From NCBI GenBank assembly GCA_030145325.1, contig JAQYVW010000017.1, positions 1 to 49,705 of the forward strand: DNA of 49,705 bases. The letters are read 5' to 3'. Both the position numbers and the translations under genes were made by a program. Under the pieces are notes generated by a model. That model was not told where the DNA came from. It saw only the letters and a list, made by a program, of their open reading frames with translations, and made no database searches. This document shows positions 17,076 to 24,814 of this stretch, piece by piece. Source of the stretch: Desulfurivibrionaceae bacterium (GTDB taxonomy: Bacteria > Desulfobacterota > Desulfobulbia > Desulfobulbales > UBA5123). The stretch's first letter is position 1; every line of letters begins with the position of its first letter.

Positions 17076-17885
17076 TTATTTCTCGTCCTTGGGAACCAGA
17101 TCTGCAAAGTTCACTGAGGGCTCGTTGGCGTCAAGGGGGTCATCCAGACTGAAAATTATCTCGTCGTCCAGGTCAGGGATGGCGGCATATGGCTCATCTG
17201 CCCCGGTCAGGTGTGGTTCATCCATCGCTTCAGGCAGCGTTTGGTTCTCCTCGGAGATTAACTCGGCTATGCTGTCATCCGGTAGGGGCAGGTCGATCTT
17301 TTGGTATAGATCGGAGAAATCGTCTTCCTGTTCTGGCTCTGGCTCTGGCTCCGGCTCTGGCTCCATTTCCGGCTCCAGTTCTGGTTCTGCCAAGGTTGAC
17401 GGTGCTTGCGGTTCCGGGGGTACATTGTTCTGGCGTGGCACTGAGATGGGCGCTTCCAGCATCTCCAGATAGCTGGTCAGTATCCTCTGTAATTCATTTT
17501 TGCTTTCATCGCGGAGGTTGTGCAGTCGATCCACTTCCGTTTCCAGGGCGGCGACTTCGCTGTTGGCGGCCTCCCTGATCTCCTCTGCTTCACTACGGGC
17601 CGCAGCGACCAGTTTTTCAGCCTCAAGCTGGCTTTTTTCCATCAGGTCATCGGCAATCTGTTGAGCGGAAAGAATGGCGTGCTGGAAGGCTTTGCCCTTG
17701 CTCTGGTATTCGGCCATTTCCTGGTTAAGGGATTCCACCTGTGCGGCCAGTTTGGTGTTCTTTTCCTCTAGAGCGAGAAATGAGGCGGCAACCTTTTCCA
17801 GGAACCCGTCAACCTCCTCAACATCAAAGCCGCGAAAACGAACATGGAATTCTTGGGTTTGGATCTCTTGTGGAGTAATGGTCAT
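17076..17885 (-). CDS. DivIVA-domain protein with acidic Glu-Pro repeat
   Basis: A 269-residue coiled-coil protein. Residues 1-55 are the DivIVA membrane-binding/dimer domain (MTITPQEIQTQEFHVRFRGF, DVEEVDGFLEKV). Residues about 30-145 form a long heptad coiled coil. Residues about 165-190 are a Glu-Pro repeat (EPEPEPEPEPE), and the rest is a strongly acidic tail. DivIVA proteins mark curved membrane at poles or septa in Gram-positives; in Desulfobacterota their role is unclear. AAGGAG precedes the ATG. It lies between yggT and the DUF167 gene. Confidence 0.88.
   Translation of the reverse strand: MTITPQEIQTQEFHVRFRGFDVEEVDGFLEKVAASFLALEEKNTKLAAQVESLNQEMAEYQSKGKAFQHAILSAQQIADDLMEKSQLEAEKLVAAARSEAEEIREAANSEVAALETEVDRLHNLRDESKNELQRILTSYLEMLEAPISVPRQNNVPPEPQAPSTLAEPELEPEMEPEPEPEPEPEQEDDFSDLYQKIDLPLPDDSIAELISEENQTLPEAMDEPHLTGADEPYAAIPDLDDEIIFSLDDPLDANEPSVNFADLVPKDEK
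17335..17388. repeat. Hexamer tandem repeat within the divIVA-like gene
   Basis: Five consecutive GGCTCT/GGCTCC units (17335-17364) are followed by decayed units to 17388. On the coding strand they encode the Glu-Pro repeat. Changes by whole hexamers would keep the frame. Confidence 0.75.
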
Positions 17886-17939
17886 GGTCGGCTCCTTGCG
17901 ATATTGTTTTGAGACGCAATGGGTTTTGGGTCGCGGTTG

Positions 17940-18239
17940 TTAGCCAAGGCCCATGGCTAACCGTTGTAGGGTGGGAACCAGAAAGCCGCGCAGGAAGATG
18001 ATTGCGGCGATAAGAATCATCGGCGAGAAATCGATGCCGCCTGCGGCCAGAGGGATATAGCGGTTGATGCGGTTAAGAACCGGGTCGGTCACTTCGCGCA
18101 AGAATTTAACGATGGGATTGTATGGATCCGGGTTGACCCAGGAAATAAGGGCGCGACCAATGATGATCCACATGTAGGCGGTGAGTACAAAGTCAACCAG
18201 TGAGGCGATGGCGCTGATAAAGTTACCGATGACAAACAT
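17940..18239 (-). CDS. yggT: YggT family integral membrane protein
   Basis: A 99-residue protein with two hydrophobic segments (about 3-30 and 68-92) around the diagnostic loop GRALISWVNPDPYNPIVKFL and REVTDPVLNRINRYIP. YggT proteins are small inner-membrane proteins of uncertain role, often next to divIVA-like and DUF167 genes as here. The start has GAGGAAGAGA before it. Confidence 0.93.
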   Translation of the reverse strand: MFVIGNFISAIASLVDFVLTAYMWIIIGRALISWVNPDPYNPIVKFLREVTDPVLNRINRYIPLAAGGIDFSPMILIAAIIFLRGFLVPTLQRLAMGLG

Positions 18240-18310
18240 TCTCTTCCTCGTGAAAAATGAAACAGCTTGCAGGCTGTGTTGTGAATTTACAGGTTCGTGA
18301 TTGAACCAGT

Positions 18311-19072
18311 TTAATTCATCTGGGTAATAGTGGTGGCGATTTGGGCAATAGCCTTGCTGGCCCTGCTATCCGGAAAGGTAATGAAAAACGGTTTCTGGGT
18401 CCGGATCGCTTTGGCAACGTGGCTGTCATGGGGCATGATGCCAAGCTGGCTGGGAGTGATCTTTAAGAAGTTTTCCAGAACCATCCGCATGTTGTCAAAT
18501 ACAGATTGCCCTTCCTTTTTGGTGGCAGCGCTGTTCACCATGAGGTGAAACTCTTTCCGGTCGTAACGGGTATTGAGTACCTTCATCAGGGCATAAGCGT
18601 CGGTCATGGAGGTTGGATCAGGAGACAGGACAACGATATTGGTCTTGGCCCAGTTGTTGAACCAGAGCACCGAGTCGCCGATGCCGGCGGCGGTGTCGAT
18701 GAGTACGTAATCGAAGCGGTCGATGATCCCCTCAAGGGTATTGGTGAGGAAGATCTGCTCCTCGTAGGAGAGGTTGGCCATCTCCGGCACCCCGGAGCTT
18801 GCTGGTAGAACATGAAAGCCGGGCTCAACCTCCACCAGAATACTGGCTGGATCCTTCCCCTCTTCAATGGTTTCCCGCATGTTGTGGCGGACATTGATCC
18901 CCAGCACCACATCAACGTTAGCGAGGCCAAGGTCGCCATCGATGAGCAATACTTTTTTGTTCTGTTTGGTCAGGGCGGCGGCCATATTCACCGTGAACGA
19001 GGTTTTACCCACGCCCCCCTTGCCGCTGCTGATACAGATGATCATTGGTTTGTTTGCGGATTTTTCGTTCAT
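18311..19072 (-). CDS. FlhG/FleN-like MinD-family ATPase
   Basis: A 253-residue deviant-Walker ATPase. ISSGKGGVGKTS (about 15-26) is the signature P-loop, with LLIDGDLGLANVDVVLGI (switch I) and YVLIDTAAGIGDSVLWF (switch II). These features and the HVLPASSG stretch match FlhG/FleN/YlxH, which control flagellar number and position, rather than septum MinD; no MinD membrane-targeting helix is evident at the C-terminus. It begins one base after the stop of a degenerate GGDEF gene, so the two are surely co-transcribed. Confidence 0.87.
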   Translation of the reverse strand: MNEKSANKPMIICISSGKGGVGKTSFTVNMAAALTKQNKKVLLIDGDLGLANVDVVLGINVRHNMRETIEEGKDPASILVEVEPGFHVLPASSGVPEMANLSYEEQIFLTNTLEGIIDRFDYVLIDTAAGIGDSVLWFNNWAKTNIVVLSPDPTSMTDAYALMKVLNTRYDRKEFHLMVNSAATKKEGQSVFDNMRMVLENFLKITPSQLGIMPHDSHVAKAIRTQKPFFITFPDSRASKAIAQIATTITQMN

Positions 19073-19073
19073 C

Positions 19074-19799
19074 TTAATTGGTGTCCTTTACTAGAAAACC
19101 GAAAAGTTGGGCCCGTTCCTCTACGGAAACCTGGCAGGCATCTTCCGCCCTGATTCCTGAAACATGACAGATTGGTTCTGCGCCCGGTTGCTGGCTGCGG
19201 GCAAGCTCTGCCTGAGCTTGAGCAAGAAGGTCGTCCGCCGTGAAGCGGTCGTTGGCATAATAGATAGCGATGCCCATGCGGGTGTTGGCGCCGTGGGTAT
19301 GGTTAGCCTGTTGAATGGTTTTGGCTCTCAAGGTCGCCTTGCCGAGATTGGTGCCGGGCAGGATGATGGCAAATTCTTGATCGTTCATTTGGACCAGGAT
19401 GTCCACGTGATGGAGACATTCCTTGATGGCCTCTGCCACCAGGCTGGGCTCGCTTTTGTCTGCGGCCAAGATGATCAGTGAGCAGGGCAGGCGAGTTAGT
19501 TGTACCCGATCAATTTCGGTGCGGATAATCTTTCTAAGCTGATCCGGGCTGGGCATGGAGCAGGCGTTGGCCGCGAGCTTGTTCTCGGCCGCCAGTTGAT
19601 GGCCGTTAAAGGAGGCGGCCAACCGGCTTAAGGCTGCTTCAATCTCGCAGGCTTCGGCATCATCATCCATCAGAAAGAGGCCCAGTAACGACCGATCCTT
19701 GGCGGTGATCTTAACGCTGCGCACTGGATACCGGTCAGCCTGTACTTCCAGGTCCGCGAAGAAGTGGGCAGAATCTTTATCGGTGGCGATTCGTTTCAT
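19074..19799 (-). CDS. Degenerate GGDEF-domain protein
   Basis: A 241-residue soluble protein. The first 75 residues resemble a small sensory or PilZ-like beta domain (not assigned). The rest follows the GGDEF pattern: RTEIDRVQLTRLPCSLIILA at about 92-111, the signature position reading NDQEF in place of GGDEF, then AIILPGT and the closing RMGIAIYYANDRFTADDLLA. Loss of the glycines means cyclase activity is unlikely; it may bind a nucleotide or act by protein contact. It overlaps metG by four bases (ATGA) and abuts the FlhG-like gene, suggesting a role in surface organelle placement (inference). Confidence 0.75.
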   Translation of the reverse strand: MKRIATDKDSAHFFADLEVQADRYPVRSVKITAKDRSLLGLFLMDDDAEACEIEAALSRLAASFNGHQLAAENKLAANACSMPSPDQLRKIIRTEIDRVQLTRLPCSLIILAADKSEPSLVAEAIKECLHHVDILVQMNDQEFAIILPGTNLGKATLRAKTIQQANHTHGANTRMGIAIYYANDRFTADDLLAQAQAELARSQQPGAEPICHVSGIRAEDACQVSVEERAQLFGFLVKDTN

Positions 19800-21724
19800 G
19801 AGACCTTGCTTCCTGCTGGTACGGTGTCACTCAGCGCCGACAGTACCAATGTTTTTCCGTCTTTGGCCGCCAGGACCATCCCTTGCGAGGTAACCCCCAT
19901 CAGTTTGGCTGGTTTCAGATTGGCGACGATGATTACCTGTTTACCCACCATTTCTTCGGGTTGGTAATGTTCGGCGATCCCGGCGACGATGGTGCGTTCC
20001 TCAGGGGCCATAACGGTGAGTTTGAGAAGGCGGTCGGATTTTTTGATCCGTTCCGCTGTCACCACTTCCGCCACCCGCAGATCAAATTTTTGGAAATCGG
20101 CAAAATTCATTAAGCCGTCGTTTTCGTTGGCGCTCTCTTTTTGTTTGTCGTTCTTCTTGTCTTTGGCTGGTTTTTGCTCCTTTACCGCTGGTTCCCCTTT
20201 CTTCTTTTTTTCGAGACGCGGGAACAGGGAATCAGGTTTGGTAATGGCCGTTCCCGGTTTGAGAAGCCCCCATTGGCTGTGGTCGGCAAAGGTGGCGGGG
20301 TAGTCTGTGCCCAGCGCTGCCGCCATTTTCTTGGCCGTCTCCGGCATCACCGGTTGGATGCACAGGGTGACCAGGCGCAAACTTTCCAGCAGGTGGTAGA
20401 GTACTGTGGCTAACTGCTCGCTGTTGGCCGGATCCTTGGCCAGTTCCCAGGGGGCGTTTTCGACGATATAGCGGTTGGCACGGCCAATGACTTCCCACAC
20501 AGCCTGCAAGGCCCGGTGAAAGTTATATTGTTCCATCTGATTCTGGAATTCCGTAACCATTCTTATCGCTGCCTCGGCCAACTCTGTATCTTTTTCAGAG
20601 GTTGAGCCGGGTTGCGGCGTTTTGTCGGCAGCGAATTTGCCCACCATGGTTAGCGAACGGCTAAAGAGGTTGCCCAGGTCATTGGCTAGATCTGAATTTT
20701 GTCTTGCCACCAGCGCCTCATTGCTGAACGAAGAATCAAGCCCGAAGGACATCTCGCGGAGCAGAAAATAGCGCACCGTGTCGGCGCCATAGGCTTCTAC
20801 CATCTCCCCTGGGCGCACCACATTACCGATGCTCTTGCTCATCTTGGTGTCGTTGACGTTCCAGTAACCGTGGACATGGAGTTTCCGATAAGGGGGCAGG
20901 CCCATGGCCTTCAACATGGTCGGCCAGAAAATGCCGTGGGGTTTGAGGATATCCTTGGCGATGATGTGCTCAGCCCCTGCCCACTGCTGGGCAAAGCCAG
21001 GGTCATCGGGGTAACCGATGCCGGTGAGGTAGTTGATTAAGGCATCAAACCAGACGTAGGTGACAAATTTATCGTCAAAGGGGAGCGCAATCCCCCAAGT
21101 GAGACGACTGGTGGGCCGAGAGATACAGAGATCCTCCAAGGGCTCGGAGAGGAAGGAGAGCACCTCGTTTTTGTAACGCTCCGGGGTAATGAACTCCGGA
21201 TTATCCTTGATGTGATCAATGAGCCACTGCTGGTACTTGCTCATCTTGAAGAAATAGTTCTGTTCGGTGACTGCATCCGGCGGGGTGAGGTGATCGGGGC
21301 AGTTGCCGCCCACCAGTTCCTTTTCAGTGAGGAACCGCTCGCATCCCTTGCAGTAAAGACCGCTGTATTCGCTGAAATAGATATCGCCCTGATCATAGAC
21401 CTTCTGGAGGATATCCTGCACCGTTTTGATGTGGTTGGGGTCGGTGGTGCGGATAAAATTATCCGGCTCAATGGCCAGACCCGGCCAGGCCTCGCGAAAC
21501 AGGTTGCTGATCTGGTCAACGTATTCCTTGGTGGCAAGACCTGCTTTTTCCGCGGCTTCCACTATCTTTTCGCCATGCTCGTCGCTGCCGGTTTGAAATC
21601 GTACCTCTTCACCGGCCAGCCGGTGGTAACGACAAACAGTGTCGGCAATAATCGCGGAGTAGGCATGACCTAAGTGGGGCTGGGCGTTAACGTAAAATAT
21701 CGGGGTGGTTAGGTAGAGACTCAT
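19796..21724 (-). CDS. metG: Methionine-tRNA ligase
   Basis: Charges tRNA-Met for protein synthesis. The 642-residue enzyme has PIFYVNAQPHLGHAYSAI with the HIGH-type HLGH (17-20), a zinc-knuckle region CKGCERFLTEKELVGGNCPD, the KMSKSIGN loop and, after a charged Lys-rich linker (about 515-545), a C-terminal tRNA-binding OB domain (FDLRVAEVVTAERIKKSD, then LKPAKLMGVTSQGMVLAA). ATG 21724 overlaps the ricT stop by four bases. The N-terminus at this ATG matches the family, so longer versions are rejected. Confidence 0.97.
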   Translation of the reverse strand: MSLYLTTPIFYVNAQPHLGHAYSAIIADTVCRYHRLAGEEVRFQTGSDEHGEKIVEAAEKAGLATKEYVDQISNLFREAWPGLAIEPDNFIRTTDPNHIKTVQDILQKVYDQGDIYFSEYSGLYCKGCERFLTEKELVGGNCPDHLTPPDAVTEQNYFFKMSKYQQWLIDHIKDNPEFITPERYKNEVLSFLSEPLEDLCISRPTSRLTWGIALPFDDKFVTYVWFDALINYLTGIGYPDDPGFAQQWAGAEHIIAKDILKPHGIFWPTMLKAMGLPPYRKLHVHGYWNVNDTKMSKSIGNVVRPGEMVEAYGADTVRYFLLREMSFGLDSSFSNEALVARQNSDLANDLGNLFSRSLTMVGKFAADKTPQPGSTSEKDTELAEAAIRMVTEFQNQMEQYNFHRALQAVWEVIGRANRYIVENAPWELAKDPANSEQLATVLYHLLESLRLVTLCIQPVMPETAKKMAAALGTDYPATFADHSQWGLLKPGTAITKPDSLFPRLEKKKKGEPAVKEQKPAKDKKNDKQKESANENDGLMNFADFQKFDLRVAEVVTAERIKKSDRLLKLTVMAPEERTIVAGIAEHYQPEEMVGKQVIIVANLKPAKLMGVTSQGMVLAAKDGKTLVLSALSDTVPAGSKVS

Positions 21725-22641
21725 TTTTTGGTTTTCTTCTGCTTTTGAGGTGGTTGCGGGTGGACGGGTTTGGCCTGCTCCCATTCGCTGCGGTTGAGGA
21801 GTTGCTTGTTGTCCCGATCACCGGGCGGGGCCACGGTGATGGTTTCCTGGAGAACATTACAATGTAGAACCTTAAGGGTCTGGTCATCCAGTTGAATGAG
21901 TTTGCCAGCACGCGGCATTTTCTTTCTGATCTGCCGGTAGGAGTCAAACTCGTAGGTTAGACAGCAGAGGAGGCGGTTACAGATCCCGGAGATCTTGGCC
22001 GGGTTCAGCGGCACATCCTGCTCCTTGGCCATCTTGATGGAAACCGGCGCAAACTTGTTGATATATGACGAGCAGCAGAGCTCACGGCCACAGCAGCCCA
22101 AGCCGCCGATGAGTTTGGTCTCGTGGCGCACACCGATCTGGCGCATCTCCACCCTGGTGCGAAATTCTTGCACCAGTCCTTTGACCAGTTCGCGGAAATC
22201 AACTCGGTTTTCGGCGGTGAAATAAAAGATGATTTTGCTGCCGTTGGAGTAACGTTCCACCCGGATCAGCTTCATGGCCAGCTTCAGATCGGCAATCTGG
22301 CTCTTGCCGATGGCAAAGGCTTCTTGTTCCCGTTCGAGAAGGCGGGTGAATTTTTCAATCTCATCATTGCCGGCGCGGCGTTGAATTTTGACGGAAGGGC
22401 TATTCTTTTTGCTTTGTTGGTCAGGCCATTTGAAACCTGCGCCTTTGATGGTTGCCGGTTCCGGCCCGTGATCGGTATGCGTTACTACCAGTTCGGCGAC
22501 CTTCAGGTCGGCAATTGAGGCGGTGGCGGTGGTAAACTGGCCGCCAGGCCGGAATTGGACTTGATAATAAAAGACGTCTGCCTGGGGTGCCTCTGGCACC
22601 TCGGCCTCGGTTACGTTTGGTGCTTCGTTTTGGGAGTTCAT
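21721..22641 (-). CDS. ricT: PSP1-domain protein, RicT/YaaT family
   Basis: A 306-residue protein with the PSP1 core and conserved cysteines GLGCCGRELCCSSY and CNRLLCCLTYE (about 185-235), which in Bacillus RicT help to hold an iron-sulfur cluster in a complex that affects RNA processing. The N-terminal 25 and C-terminal 30 residues are low complexity (the end is rich in Pro, Gln and Lys). ATG 22641 is preferred over a GTG two codons earlier because GGGTG precedes it. It sits between holB and metG, a neighbourhood widely seen for yaaT (known from Bacillus). Confidence 0.9.
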   Translation of the reverse strand: MNSQNEAPNVTEAEVPEAPQADVFYYQVQFRPGGQFTTATASIADLKVAELVVTHTDHGPEPATIKGAGFKWPDQQSKKNSPSVKIQRRAGNDEIEKFTRLLEREQEAFAIGKSQIADLKLAMKLIRVERYSNGSKIIFYFTAENRVDFRELVKGLVQEFRTRVEMRQIGVRHETKLIGGLGCCGRELCCSSYINKFAPVSIKMAKEQDVPLNPAKISGICNRLLCCLTYEFDSYRQIRKKMPRAGKLIQLDDQTLKVLHCNVLQETITVAPPGDRDNKQLLNRSEWEQAKPVHPQPPQKQKKTKK

Positions 22642-22715
22642 TTTCACCCGGTGGTTGGATAAGGATCAGTCTATCTTACTGTTGACGCCATCTTTGTTAA
22701 ACGGACAACATACCA

Positions 22716-23714
22716 TCAAAGAAGCGCAAAGAAAAGTACTTCGCAGACCAGAGCTCGGTTGCAGTTGCGGGAAAGCTGTTTTTCTGCTTGGACCAGGAGG
22801 TCGAACCGTTGGCAGAGGTCGGAAAGCGACCATCGTGTACACGCTGCGGCAAGTAAGGGTTGCAGGTCTTGGCTGGTGATCAGCGAGCTTCGGCCGCCAA
22901 CCTTGGCGACGATCAAATCCCGGAGCCAGAGACGGAGCAGGTCGAATAATTCGGGCAGATTTTCTTTAAGCGCGGCACCCTGCTCGGCGAGATCAAGGAT
23001 GGGCTCAACCCCCTCCGGGGCGTCTGCTTGATATTTGAGCAGGGTTTCGACGATCTCCCGACGAAGAGACAATAGGCCAATTTTGCGCAATCTCCGGGCC
23101 CGCCCGATACTGCCCTCGGCGGCAGCGGCCAGTGAGGACGCTTCTTCCGGGCTGGTTTCTTCTTCGTCGAGTAACAGGGCTGCCGCCACTTGCTGGTAGG
23201 GAAGAGCGTAGAAAGGAATGACCTGGCAGCGGGAAAGGATGGTGGGCAGGATACCGCCCGCCTCTTCGCCGGTGAGGATGATGATGGTGTCGGCGGGTGG
23301 TTCTTCCAGGGTTTTCAAGATGCTGTTGGCAGCTTCACGGCGCATGGTATGCACGTCGGCCAGCAGCGCCACCCGGTAACGGGCCTCAAAGGGTGGGAAG
23401 GTAAGGGTTTTCTTGAGCTCGCGGATCTGGCTGATCTTGATTGCTGCCCCGTCCGCTTCAATATGGATCAAATCCGGGTGGTTGCCTGAAAAAAATTTGC
23501 GACAGGAAGGACAGGTTCGGCAGGCTGAGCCGTTTATTGGTTGGGTGCAGTTGAGCTGGGCGGCAAAGACGGTGGCTGCATCGCGCTTGCCCACCCCGTC
23601 CGGGCCACGGAAAAAATAGGCGTGGGCGATTTTCTCGTTACTTAAGGAGCGGGCCAGCAGGGTTTTTGCCTTGGTTTGGCCGCTGATCAGTTCGGTGGCG
23701 GGTAACGCCATCAT
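22716..23714 (-). CDS. holB: DNA polymerase III subunit delta'
   Basis: Clamp-loader subunit that helps load the sliding clamp. The 332-residue protein has the AAA+ P-loop region FRGPDGVGKRDAA, in which the usual Thr/Ser after Lys is Arg, as is common for the non-hydrolysing delta' subunit. It also has a zinc-binding stretch CRTCPSCRKFFSGNHPD, EEPPADTIIIL and the SRC motif (TILSRCQVIPF). The start ATG overlaps the yhaM-like stop (ATGA). Confidence 0.93.
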   Translation of the reverse strand: MMALPATELISGQTKAKTLLARSLSNEKIAHAYFFRGPDGVGKRDAATVFAAQLNCTQPINGSACRTCPSCRKFFSGNHPDLIHIEADGAAIKISQIRELKKTLTFPPFEARYRVALLADVHTMRREAANSILKTLEEPPADTIIILTGEEAGGILPTILSRCQVIPFYALPYQQVAAALLLDEEETSPEEASSLAAAAEGSIGRARRLRKIGLLSLRREIVETLLKYQADAPEGVEPILDLAEQGAALKENLPELFDLLRLWLRDLIVAKVGGRSSLITSQDLQPLLAAACTRWSLSDLCQRFDLLVQAEKQLSRNCNRALVCEVLFFALL

Positions 23715-24760
23715 GATTCCCAAAGATTGCGCTGTCGGGGGTCGATCTCCGGCCCAGGATTATCTGCTGTCGGGGCGATTTCGGCTGGCACCTGACCAGG
23801 GCTATTGTGGACATAGAGGAATCGCTCCATCACCCGCTGGTAGTCGGTCCACTGATATCCTTCTTGTTGCGCCTGGTCACTGAGCCGGTTGACATAGTTG
23901 ATCTTGGAATCCAGGTCGTCAATAAAGTTCAGGACAAAGGCCTCCAACATCATCGGCACCGTGGGCGACCCGAATTCCTTTTGGCCGTGATGGCTGAGTA
24001 CTAAGTGTTTCAAGCGCAGGGCCAACTCCGCAGGGAAATGGAGAATGGTCTCCATGCGTTTTTGGATCATCTCCACCCCCAAGACCAGATGGCCCATCAG
24101 GCGACCGGAGTCACTGTAGTCAAAGGGATGGGTGGTGAAAGAAAACTCCTCCACCTTGCCGATATCGTGGAGCATGGCCCCGGCCAGGAGTAGGTCGCGG
24201 TCGATGGTGGGGTAGAGCTGGCTGGTGGAGTCGGCCAGCCGGGCCACGGCCAGGGTGTGTTCCAGAAGGCCGCCGATGTACGCATGGTGCATGCCTTTGG
24301 CGGCTGGGGCTTTCTTGAATTGTTCGAAAAAACTGCGGTTTTGGAAAAAGGCAAAAAGCAAATCGCGGAGGAATGGATTGTCAACGCTCTTGGCGATTTT
24401 GCGCAGTTCGCACCCCATGGCTACGATGTCGCCGGGGGTGGAGGGTAAAAACTCGCTAATCTCAACATCTTCAGTGGGGATGGCGGTGAGGTTGTTAATC
24501 TTCAGTTGCAGGACATTCTTGAAAGACTGTGCCTGCCCGGAGAGGAGAACAATCCCACCAGCCGGACAGGCCGGCATCAGTTGATCGGCCTTATCCCAGA
24601 CCCGTCCCCCCATCTCGCCGCTGGCATCCATCAGCGTGAGCGACAGGTACGGGGAGCCGGTACGGGTTTCGGCCCTGCTCATCGCCTTGACCAGAAAAAG
24701 CCCTTCGACGTTGTCGTTCTCGCCGATTTCCTTGATGCAAATGCCTTTCTTGTGCTGCAT
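23711..24760 (-). CDS. YhaM-like OB-fold/HD-domain 3'-5' exonuclease
   Basis: A 349-residue protein with an N-terminal OB-fold nucleic-acid-binding domain (about 15-100) and an HD phosphohydrolase domain (about 150-290). Metal site motifs are HHAYIGGLLEHTLAV, AMLHDIGKVEEF and LSHHGQKEFGSP. This is the arrangement of YhaM, an exonuclease acting on RNA or single-stranded DNA. AAAGGGC precedes the ATG. It starts 54 bases after the purL stop and overlaps holB by four bases. Confidence 0.9.
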   Translation of the reverse strand: MQHKKGICIKEIGENDNVEGLFLVKAMSRAETRTGSPYLSLTLMDASGEMGGRVWDKADQLMPACPAGGIVLLSGQAQSFKNVLQLKINNLTAIPTEDVEISEFLPSTPGDIVAMGCELRKIAKSVDNPFLRDLLFAFFQNRSFFEQFKKAPAAKGMHHAYIGGLLEHTLAVARLADSTSQLYPTIDRDLLLAGAMLHDIGKVEEFSFTTHPFDYSDSGRLMGHLVLGVEMIQKRMETILHFPAELALRLKHLVLSHHGQKEFGSPTVPMMLEAFVLNFIDDLDSKINYVNRLSDQAQQEGYQWTDYQRVMERFLYVHNSPGQVPAEIAPTADNPGPEIDPRQRNLWES

Positions 24761-24814
24761 GCCCTTTCCCGCGCTGGTGTCCGCTGTTGCCGCATTCGCT
24801 GGCGGCGACTTTGT

